Assembly: GCA_024635465.1 (NCBI GenBank) | Contig: JAGXIS010000179.1 | Span: forward strand, 1 to 6,369 | Direction of reading: 5' to 3' | Source: Bacteroidota bacterium | GTDB lineage: Bacteria > Bacteroidota > Rhodothermia > Balneolales > Balneolaceae | Length of the DNA: 6,369 bases | Notes under the pieces: model-generated | Database searches by the model: none | Seen by the model: the letters and a program-made list of their open reading frames with translations, nothing else | What the model was told of the DNA's origin: nothing | Program-made: the position numbers and the translations under genes | In this document: piece after piece, positions 1-5,996 of the stretch | How the letters are laid out: each line of letters begins with the position of its first letter | How positions within the stretch are numbered: position 1 is the stretch's first letter

Positions 1-123
1 AAAAACTCTGATCTGATTTATGTGATTGAGAAAGGGAAAATAATAGAAAGTGGTTCTTACGAAGACTTAACGTTGAATCGAAAGACCCGATTTTCAGAGA
101 TGGTTCAAATTCAGAGTTTATAA
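1..123 (+). CDS. ABC exporter ATP-binding subunit, C-terminal end (partial)
   Basis: This is an open frame from the left edge to a TAA at 121-123, giving 40 residues of a protein whose start lies outside the window. The visible part begins 'NSDLIYVIEKGKIIESGSYE', which is the strand and turn that follow the H-loop in the nucleotide-binding domain of type IV (MsbA/PglK-like) ABC exporters. In these proteins the usual pattern is '...AD-I-V-GKI-E-G-H-EL'. The tail ending in 'FSEMVQIQSL' also fits the family, where the last helix often closes with a short '..F..M...Q' segment. Walker A, Walker B, signature motif and membrane domain are not visible. The gene reads towards four glycosyltransferases, so an inferred role is flipping or exporting the lipid-linked glycan they build across the inner membrane. 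Family assignment is fairly safe; the substrate is inference from context only. Confidence 0.82.
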   Translation, partial: KNSDLIYVIEKGKIIESGSYEDLTLNRKTRFSEMVQIQSL

Positions 124-147
124 TTCTTCTCTACTCTTCATTTAGAA

Positions 148-194
148 GTTCTTTCAAATTTATATAACCTTTGAAATGGCTAAAAGAACCATTT
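148..194 (+). repeat. Small competing inverted repeats in the ABC-GT spacer
   Basis: Three short inverted repeats can be read in this part of the 127-base spacer. TTTCAAA (152-158) pairs with TTTGAAA (170-176). AAATGG (174-179) pairs with CCATTT (189-194). GTTCTTT (148-154) pairs with AAAGAAC (183-189). The second is followed by a T-rich run at 201-205, so it could be a weak terminator after the ABC gene. The arms overlap, so the structures exclude one another. The DNA is very AT-rich and the stems are only 6-7 bp, so chance is a real explanation. I see no clear Bacteroidota-type promoter (TAnnTTTG with an upstream TTG) in the spacer. The nearest match, around 165-173, has the wrong internal spacing. 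Confidence 0.25.
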
Positions 195-234
195 ATAAAT
201 TTTTATCTTATTTGGCTATAAAGTAAAATAATGG

Positions 235-244
235 ATCCCGGGAT
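235..244 (+). promoter_or_regulatory. 10-bp perfect palindrome just before the first GT start
   Basis: ATCCCGGGAT at 235-244 is a perfect 10-base palindrome ending six bases before the ATG at 251. It is the only GC-rich patch in an otherwise AT-rich spacer. It covers the place where a ribosome binding site would sit, and no Shine-Dalgarno sequence is present. It could be an operator half-site pair or a translation-start element, but nothing else supports a function. Confidence 0.2.
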
Positions 245-250
245 TGTGGA

Positions 251-1186
251 ATGAAGAATAAACTTGCCATAGTAATACCCGCTTTTAAAGCTGATTTCCT
301 TAAGGAAACGTTGGAAAATATAAAGAGGCAGACAGATCAGCGATTCCGCTTATATATATTTGATGATGCCAGTCCATATAAAATAAAAGAGGTAGTTGAG
401 GGATTTAATCTAACCGAAGATGTTGTCTATCATCGATTTGATGAAAATTTAGGTCAACATTCAATTGTAAAACAGTGGGAAAGATGCATCAGGTCTGTTG
501 ATGACGAAGAATGGATTTGGCTTTTTTCTGATGATGATCTGATGGATCAGAATTGTGTTCGGTCATTTTATGATGCATTAGAGAAATATCCGGATTCTGT
601 TGCTTTTAGATTTAACACGAATAAAATTGCAGATCACGGTGAGTTAATCCGTGAAAATCGTTTTTTAAATGAATTTAATGCGGTCACTTTTCTAAATCAG
701 AAACTTACTTACAATCAAGAGAGCTACGTCGTTGAAACGATTTTTTCCAGAAAGATTCATGATAAAATCGGAGGTATTCCGGATTTGCCATTAGCCTGGG
801 CTTCAGATGATCTTTTTACTGTAAAACTGGCACTATCAGGAGAAGTTCAAGTAATCGAAGGCGCATTAGTCTATTGGCGATATAGTAATAAAAATATATC
901 CGGAACTGTAAACAAAAAATCTGCCATACTTAAACTTAAAGCATCAAGATATTTTGTAAAGTGGATCTATAAAAATCAGCATCGGTTAAAAGGTTTAATA
1001 CCGGATGATCTGGCAATCAAGTGGTATATCAGACAGATAAAGACGCTACAAAATCAAATCAATATCTTTAATGAACTCTCAGCGGTAATCAGAATGTCCG
1101 GTCGTGACTTCAGAGTGTGGAAATTATATCTGAGATTAAAAAGAGATAGAAGTAAATTAATTGGATGGCTGAAAAAATTCTTATAG
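251..1186 (+). CDS. Family 2 glycosyltransferase (GT-A fold)
   Basis: This 311-residue protein is a probable cytoplasmic-face, nucleotide-sugar-dependent glycosyltransferase. The N-terminal 'KLAIVIPAFKADFLKETLENI' pattern (residues 4-24) is the first strand and helix of the GT-A nucleotide-binding fold. 'IFDDAS' (36-41, D38/D39) is the usual base-binding turn. 'LFSDDDLM' (91-98) carries the DXD-type metal and diphosphate site at D94-D96. 'ASDDLF' (184-189) is the likely acceptor-side acidic motif holding the catalytic base. The lysine- and arginine-rich C-terminal third has no clear membrane helix, so attachment would be peripheral. The ATG at 251 is the only possible start, because an in-frame TAA lies at 224-226. 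No Shine-Dalgarno sequence is seen, as is usual in Bacteroidota. It leads the glycosyltransferase group and overlaps the next gene by 22 bases. Donor and acceptor sugars cannot be told from sequence. Length and motifs are normal for GT2. Confidence 0.9.
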   Translation: MKNKLAIVIPAFKADFLKETLENIKRQTDQRFRLYIFDDASPYKIKEVVEGFNLTEDVVYHRFDENLGQHSIVKQWERCIRSVDDEEWIWLFSDDDLMDQNCVRSFYDALEKYPDSVAFRFNTNKIADHGELIRENRFLNEFNAVTFLNQKLTYNQESYVVETIFSRKIHDKIGGIPDLPLAWASDDLFTVKLALSGEVQVIEGALVYWRYSNKNISGTVNKKSAILKLKASRYFVKWIYKNQHRLKGLIPDDLAIKWYIRQIKTLQNQINIFNELSAVIRMSGRDFRVWKLYLRLKRDRSKLIGWLKKFL

Positions 1187-2385
1187 TAAGTCCGATCACA
1201 CTCATACCATATCATTCAGGAAACCGAAAACGGATTCGAACGGTTTGTTCTGAATTAATGAAAATGGGTTATGAACTGGATTTTTTTTACACCGGATTTG
1301 ATGATGAAATAGATCATGCGCATGATGAGTTCTTCAATGGCTGTGTATTGAATCACCTAATTGGCAACGAAAAAATTTCAGTGGTAGATTCACCATTATT
1401 AAGAATTTCAGAGGTAAAGAACGGGATTAAAATTAAATGGCAAAAAGTGATTCGGGGCATTTTCGATAACTTTGATTCAGCTCGCTACAATAAAAGTTTG
1501 GCGGAATATAGAAACATTCGGAAACACAGACTTCTTAAATCAGAAGTTAAAGGAGTCGAATACAAGGCAGTCATTGTGAACTATTCTGTCTTCTCATTCT
1601 ATTTTAACCTTTTTGGTCTGCAAACAAAAAAGATATTGGACACACATGATTGTCTCACAAATCGATTCCGGCTTTTTTTGAAAAATGGCAAAATACCGAT
1701 TGAATGGTATAGTCTTCGATATCAAGATGAAAAGAAAGCTGTATCATTATCAGATATTGTCTGGGCTATTACAGCCGAAGAGCAGATACATTATGAAATG
1801 ATGATTGATAATAGCAGTGTAGATGTATTAAATTTAAGACATTTAGTACCCTTTCGGCACATTCCATCTGCCGGACCTAAAAAAAGAGTGTTATTAATTG
1901 GTTCAGACAACAGACTTAATGTAGATGGATTGCAATGGTTTACCCATGAAGTTTGGCCATTTGTATGTTCAAAACACCCGGATGCAGAGTTGATGGTTGC
2001 CGGATCAATATGCAATTTGAAGAATGAATTTAATAAGGATGCCGGAATTACATTCTACGGTCGATATGAAAATGAAGATGAAATCTATTCAAAAGCAGAT
2101 ATATGTATAAATCCAATGCAGGATGGTACAGGTCTTAAAATAAAGACATTAGAAGCCCTTGCCCACGGTAAGTGGGTCGTTTCGACTTTTGAAGGTGGTG
2201 CCGGTCTAAAAGACATGATTGGAAAGGGTCTTTACTGTTCTGATGATCCAAAAGAGTGGATTGAATCATTAGATAAAGCATTCAGTGAAAAAAATGATGT
2301 AGATCAGAGAATCGTCAATACACAAAAAGCAATTGAACAAATTTACAGCGACAATTTGGAGATAATCGAAAAATCGCTGAAATAG
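1165..2385 (+). CDS. GT4-like glycosyltransferase (GT-B fold, Glyco_trans_1_4 type)
   Basis: This 406-residue protein is a probable retaining glycosyltransferase of the GT-B, family 4 kind. The N-terminal domain opens with 'EKILIVSPI' (3-11), then a basic glycine loop 'YHSGNRKRI' (16-24) of the kind that sits at the acceptor site. 'KILDTHD' (156-162) comes from the centre of that domain. The C-terminal donor domain begins near residue 240 with 'RVLLIGSDNRLNVDGLQWF' (241-259), followed by 'AELMVAGS' (274-281), 'ITFYGRYE' (295-302) and 'DGTGLKIKTLEALAHGKWVV' (320-339). That last block is the donor diphosphate and ribose-binding signature, with E330 as the conserved glutamate. The ATG at 1165 lies inside the end of the upstream GT2 gene, giving a 22-base overlap and implying coupled translation. 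No signal peptide is seen, so the enzyme is cytoplasmic or membrane-associated. Family is confident; specificity is unknown. Confidence 0.9.
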   Translation: MAEKILIVSPITLIPYHSGNRKRIRTVCSELMKMGYELDFFYTGFDDEIDHAHDEFFNGCVLNHLIGNEKISVVDSPLLRISEVKNGIKIKWQKVIRGIFDNFDSARYNKSLAEYRNIRKHRLLKSEVKGVEYKAVIVNYSVFSFYFNLFGLQTKKILDTHDCLTNRFRLFLKNGKIPIEWYSLRYQDEKKAVSLSDIVWAITAEEQIHYEMMIDNSSVDVLNLRHLVPFRHIPSAGPKKRVLLIGSDNRLNVDGLQWFTHEVWPFVCSKHPDAELMVAGSICNLKNEFNKDAGITFYGRYENEDEIYSKADICINPMQDGTGLKIKTLEALAHGKWVVSTFEGGAGLKDMIGKGLYCSDDPKEWIESLDKAFSEKNDVDQRIVNTQKAIEQIYSDNLEIIEKSLK

Positions 2386-2409
2386 CACCAAATATTGAGT
2401 CTGAATCTT

Positions 2410-3498
2410 ATGAACATCCTGATTCCATATGATATCAAAACAACAGGGATGAATAATCCTTACCTATTCTCTTTAATAAGAGCACTGGTTAAGATTGATT
2501 CGGTTACTAATGTGACTGTTGGATATGGATGGTTGTATGAAGATATCGATATAGATGTGATTCACTTACACTGGCCAGAGTTACTTGTAAAATCTCAGCT
2601 ATCAGATATGTCAAGAGAAGATTTACTGCAGCAATCACATTTTGAAAAAGTACTTGATCATTTAGAGAAAAAAAAGAGATCCGGTACCAAAATTATCACA
2701 ACCGTTCACAATGAAAAGCCTCACACAGACTCTCAAGGTATATTTGCAAAATTTTATAGTGAAATCTATTCTCTAAGTGATGGATTTATTCATATGGGCG
2801 AAGAATCAGAGAAGCTTACCAATCTTCAGTTTGAGGATGAAACCGTAGGGAAAAAAAACTTTATTATTACTCATGGTAATTATTCAATTTTTCCTTCGAA
2901 CCTGGAAAGAGATGATTGCAGAAAAAAACTAAATATCAATAAAGATCAAAAAGTACTCCTTTCATTTGGGGCGATTCGATCTGAAAAAGAGCTGAATATG
3001 GGTATTGATTCTTTCAAAAATGCAAATATTGATCATTCAATCTTTATCATGGCCGGCAAGCTACCTTTTCCTTATAAGTCCCGGGTAAAACATTTCACAG
3101 TTCGAAAGAAACTATATCGTAATTATTTAAATGAAAAATTACGGACAGTTGAAAAAGTCATATCCCCCGAAGAGGTTCAAATTTATTTAAAATCTGCTGA
3201 TGTTCTTTTTATCCCCCGTTTTAATACATTAAACTCCGGAAATGTAGCATTAGGATTCACATTTGGGAAAGTAGTAATTGGTCCCGACTATGGTGTTATA
3301 GGTGAAACTCTAAATAAAACAGGAAATCCGGTATTCAACCCATTTAATCTCAACTCGGTCTCTGAGGCCATTCGATTAGGTTTTGATTTTCTTGAATCCG
3401 GTTTAGGGGAAAAGAACCAAAAATATGCTCAAAAAGAGATGAACTGGGAAACCGTTGCCTATAGAACAGTAGAAGCTTATCAAGCAATACGTATTTAA
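2410..3498 (+). CDS. Divergent GT-B glycosyltransferase ('HLHWP' type)
   Basis: I place the start at ATG 2410, giving 362 residues that begin 'MNILIPYDI', the usual first strand of a GT-B fold. A TTG at 2395 would add five residues and is the alternative. 'DVIHLHWPELL' (49-59) is a recognisable N-terminal-domain motif of a GT-B subgroup found in exopolysaccharide clusters. 'ITTVHNEKPH' (96-105) follows. The donor domain begins near residue 180 with 'KVLLSFGAIRSEKEL' (181-195), then 'FIMAGKL' (212-218) and 'SADVLFIPR' (262-270). The donor-site stretch 'NSGNVALGFTFGKVVIGP' (275-292) replaces the classical EX7E block. By alignment both glutamate positions (T273 and L281) are non-acidic. I recall 'NSG...A...G.PVI.P' as normal for this subgroup, so the enzyme is probably intact. 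It follows the upstream stop by 24 bases, which points to one operon. Donor and acceptor are unknown. Confidence 0.85.
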   Translation: MNILIPYDIKTTGMNNPYLFSLIRALVKIDSVTNVTVGYGWLYEDIDIDVIHLHWPELLVKSQLSDMSREDLLQQSHFEKVLDHLEKKKRSGTKIITTVHNEKPHTDSQGIFAKFYSEIYSLSDGFIHMGEESEKLTNLQFEDETVGKKNFIITHGNYSIFPSNLERDDCRKKLNINKDQKVLLSFGAIRSEKELNMGIDSFKNANIDHSIFIMAGKLPFPYKSRVKHFTVRKKLYRNYLNEKLRTVEKVISPEEVQIYLKSADVLFIPRFNTLNSGNVALGFTFGKVVIGPDYGVIGETLNKTGNPVFNPFNLNSVSEAIRLGFDFLESGLGEKNQKYAQKEMNWETVAYRTVEAYQAIRI

Positions 3499-3519
3499 TA
3501 TTTCTTATTCTGATAATGA

Positions 3520-4476
3520 ATGGTAAGCATGTCAAAACAAATTGATAGTAATGATCAGCCTTTTCTTTCGGTAATTATACCCTATCAGGATAATTTGAAT
3601 GAAGTCCTGGATATAATATTGTCAATAGAGAGTCAATCCTATCCTTCTGATAAAATTGAAATTTTATTGATTTATAACAGTTCATTTGAAGGTCTGGATA
3701 GAAACTCAATACCTACAAACGACGAGATTCAAATTAAACTGATAGAAGAAAAAAAGTATTTAAAAAGTCCCTACTCAGCTAGAAACAGGGGATTAGAAAA
3801 AGCGAAAGGTGATATTATTGTTTTTATTGATGCCAATTCAACTCCGGATAAGTATTGGCTCGAGAATGGAATCAAATTCCTATTAGAAATGCGTTATGAT
3901 CTGGTTGCAGGAAGAGTAGATTTTGATTTTGGCAAGAACATAACTGCAGCTAAAGTTGTTGATTCTTTGACATCAATAGATATGAAAAAAGCGGTTGAAG
4001 AGAGAGGAGTGGCTTATACCGCAAATTTATTTGTAAAAAAAGATGTGTTCAAAAATGTAGGATTATTTGAAGAAAAGACTCGCTCCGGAGGAGATGTTAG
4101 GCTTACAAAAAAGGCAAAACAAGCTGGATACAACATCGGCTTTTGTGATAATGCAGTAGTGTGGAAGAAAGCCAGAAATTTAAAAAGGCTATATCAAAAA
4201 AAGATTCGTACCGGAAGAGGGTACTTTTATACATGGAAGGACGATGAAGAAAAAAGGATTTGGTTCTATAATCTACTTCGATCATTCAAACCCCCATCTT
4301 CAAAAAGATATACATTGAGTCACGATAAGGTAAGCAGTACAACTATTTGGCTTCATCTCTATCTGGTAGGAATTACAGAGCAAATTGCATTTGTAACAGA
4401 ATATGTCAGGTACAATTTAAGTAGCAATCGAGGAAAAGATCATAAAGAATCAGTACCAAAAAAAGACACTGAATAA
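3520..4476 (+). CDS. Divergent family 2 glycosyltransferase (GT-A fold)
   Basis: This is a 318-residue GT2-type protein. 'FLSVIIPYQDNLNEVLDII' (15-33) is the nucleotide-binding start of the GT-A fold. 'LLIYNSS' (49-55) stands where most relatives have an acidic 'DDGS' turn. 'SPYSARNRGLEKAKGDIIVF' (83-102) is a strong family motif. 'IDANSTPDKYWL' (103-114) carries a DXN (D104, N106) in place of DXD. 'SGGDVRL' (189-195, D192) is the equivalent of the usual 'GED' catalytic-base motif. 'KKIRTGRGYFY' (227-237) resembles the basic acceptor-side helix of this family. A mildly hydrophobic C-terminal helix lies at about 275-297, followed by a charged tail, so interfacial membrane binding is possible. 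ATG 3520 is used; ATG 3529 (residue 4) is an equally plausible start, and neither has a Shine-Dalgarno sequence. It begins 21 bases after the previous stop and closes the plus-strand set. Confidence 0.87.
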   Translation: MVSMSKQIDSNDQPFLSVIIPYQDNLNEVLDIILSIESQSYPSDKIEILLIYNSSFEGLDRNSIPTNDEIQIKLIEEKKYLKSPYSARNRGLEKAKGDIIVFIDANSTPDKYWLENGIKFLLEMRYDLVAGRVDFDFGKNITAAKVVDSLTSIDMKKAVEERGVAYTANLFVKKDVFKNVGLFEEKTRSGGDVRLTKKAKQAGYNIGFCDNAVVWKKARNLKRLYQKKIRTGRGYFYTWKDDEEKRIWFYNLLRSFKPPSSKRYTLSHDKVSSTTIWLHLYLVGITEQIAFVTEYVRYNLSSNRGKDHKESVPKKDTE

Positions 4477-4499
4477 GAATCAAAAGTAATTTATTTCAG
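4458..4499 (-). terminator. Possible terminator for the hydrolase gene, overlapping both convergent stops
   Basis: CTGAATAA (4469-4476) pairs with TTATTTCAG (4491-4499) through eight base pairs with one bulged T, around a 14-base loop. The arms contain the stop codons of the two convergent genes. Read on the minus strand, the hairpin is followed four bases later by seven T (complement of A 4458-4464), as in an intrinsic terminator. On the plus strand no T tract follows. The stem has only two G-C pairs, so it is weak. Confidence 0.35.
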
Positions 4500-5996
4500 C
4501 AGGGTCATTCTTTTGGATAGGGTTTGCTTATTTGAGCTGAGTACATAAAAATAAATTCCGGAGGACAGTCCTGAACTATTGAATTCGATGTTATAATTTC
4601 CCGATGGAAGAGATCTATCAACAATCGTCTGAACTAGTCTGCCGGTATAATCATAAATGGAAAGTTTAACATTGCCTTCCTGCTCAATAGTATAGTAGAT
4701 CATTGTCGAGTTATTGAAAGGGTTTGGATAATTCTGATCCAAGTATAGATTATTTTCTGTTTCAATTATGGGAAATTCGACTTGAACCAGTTCCATATAT
4801 CGAATAATAGCCTCCAAATAGTAGTAGTCGGCATAAGAAGTGCCCACATTTCCCTTACCCCGATGAATTGTTGACTTCTTAAGAATAGAATTTGAATCAG
4901 AATTTATGGTTGAATAATTGTCTGAAGTTAAAGACTCCAAAATGTCAACGGCTGTATTAAAATAAAGTACATTCTTCGTATAAGAGTAGAGTTCAAAAAG
5001 CCCGGAAGCAACGATCGCTGCTGCAGAAGCATCTTTACTTTTAACAGACGGTACCGGTTCATGGAAATCATAAATGGGTACCCGGTCTTCGGGTAAATTT
5101 TCAATAAAATAGTCAGATGCTTTGATCGCAGCTTCCAGGAACCGTTCTTTTTTTGTAAAACGATAGATCATTGTGAACCCATAAACTGCCCATGCCTGAC
5201 CACGAGCCCAAACCGATCGCTCTCCACAACCCGGTGCAGTTGAGTTACAGCCCTGTGTAGTAAACTTTTTTATAACAGTACCATCATCCGAGAAATCAAC
5301 AATATGATATGTACTGCCATCTTCCCGCATATGATGAGTGAGTGAAAGATCTGCATGACTCAAAGCTTGATTGTATAACTTATTGTTTTCTATTGTATCT
5401 GCAGTCCAAAACAGGAGCTCAAGATTCATCAAATTGTCAATAATGACCGGAAAATTACCAATCCAATCCCACGATTTAATAGCTCCAATAGTGGGGTTAT
5501 ATCGATTTGAGAGGGTATTTGCACCTTTGAGTAGTACTCTGTAATAAGATCTGTTTTTTAGTAATTTATACCCATTTCCAAAACTGTTAAAGATCCGAAA
5601 ACCCGTATCATGATCGTATGAAATGGTTGCTGCATCTTCCAGATCTTCAGTCCACATTTCGGCTTTCTCTTTCCAACTTTCATCCCCAGTAATCCTGTAC
5701 ATATGCCACATGGTGCCGGAAAAGAACCCACTGGTCCATTCATATCTATCTAGTTTGGATTCATCCCACTTACCGGTTTCTCGAACCGTCAGAGATGGAT
5801 GCAGATTGGGATTGAAATTGAGTTCTAACAGAGTACCATTCAATTTATCCTCGACATGATCCAATGCAACATCAAGGCCATGAAACGGAATTCCATTTTG
5901 AGGTAAGGATTGTGAGAATAAATTAACCGGGTTGATTGGCAAAAATATCAGGAGCCAAATCAGACTGTGGACAAATTTTTGAGGACACTTATTCAA
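4491..5996 (-). CDS. Secreted GH88 unsaturated glucuronyl hydrolase with T9SS sorting domain
   Basis: This 501-residue enzyme should release 4,5-unsaturated uronic acid from oligosaccharides made by polysaccharide lyases. Residues 1 to about 29 look like a signal peptide (hydrophobic 'SLIWLLIFLPINPVNLF', cleavage near 'FSQ'). The GH88 (alpha/alpha)6 barrel spans about 35-402: 'WTSGFFSGTMW' (87-97), 'YDHDTGF' (127-133), 'FPVIIDNLMNLELLFW' (182-197), 'STYHIVDF' (228-235), 'VWARGQAW' (262-269) and 'KDASAAAI' (321-328). D130 and D187 match the two catalytic aspartates known in the family (D88/D149 of the Bacillus enzyme). R265 and W269 match known substrate-site residues. Residues about 415-501 are a type A T9SS sorting domain starting with 'QNYPNPFN' and ending 'SKRMTLLK'. 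The start is a TTG at 5994-5996, overlapping the upstream stop by eight bases. An in-frame TAG lies a few codons upstream and no ATG is nearby. A seven-residue insertion with C250 and C257 is unusual. Confidence 0.93.
   Translation of the reverse strand: MNKCPQKFVHSLIWLLIFLPINPVNLFSQSLPQNGIPFHGLDVALDHVEDKLNGTLLELNFNPNLHPSLTVRETGKWDESKLDRYEWTSGFFSGTMWHMYRITGDESWKEKAEMWTEDLEDAATISYDHDTGFRIFNSFGNGYKLLKNRSYYRVLLKGANTLSNRYNPTIGAIKSWDWIGNFPVIIDNLMNLELLFWTADTIENNKLYNQALSHADLSLTHHMREDGSTYHIVDFSDDGTVIKKFTTQGCNSTAPGCGERSVWARGQAWAVYGFTMIYRFTKKERFLEAAIKASDYFIENLPEDRVPIYDFHEPVPSVKSKDASAAAIVASGLFELYSYTKNVLYFNTAVDILESLTSDNYSTINSDSNSILKKSTIHRGKGNVGTSYADYYYLEAIIRYMELVQVEFPIIETENNLYLDQNYPNPFNNSTMIYYTIEQEGNVKLSIYDYTGRLVQTIVDRSLPSGNYNIEFNSSGLSSGIYFYVLSSNKQTLSKRMTLLK

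Noticed and set aside
161..173. Possible Bacteroidota -7 promoter element near 'TATAACCTTTG'
   Set aside because: The TA to TTTG spacing is three bases instead of two, and no TTG lies at the expected upstream distance.
233..242. GGATCCCGGG, resembling a cloning polylinker
   Set aside because: It holds BamHI and SmaI sites but is not a standard vector arrangement, and natural-looking AT-rich sequence continues on both sides, so chance is the better explanation.
1791..2015. 74-residue minus-strand frame inside the GT4-like gene
   Set aside because: It lies wholly within a well-supported gene on the other strand and has no recognisable motif.
3350..3535. 61-residue minus-strand frame over the end of the divergent GT-B gene
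   Set aside because: It is antisense to conserved coding sequence and the next start, and has no family-like pattern.
4103..4285. 60-residue minus-strand frame inside the second GT2 gene
   Set aside because: It is an antisense shadow of the conserved catalytic and acceptor-side region.
5558..5743. 61-residue minus-strand frame inside the GH88 gene
   Set aside because: Same strand but a different frame from the highly conserved GH88 core, and no motif of its own.
5623..5859. 78-residue plus-strand frame opposite the GH88 gene
   Set aside because: Antisense to conserved barrel residues; serine-rich low-information translation typical of a shadow.
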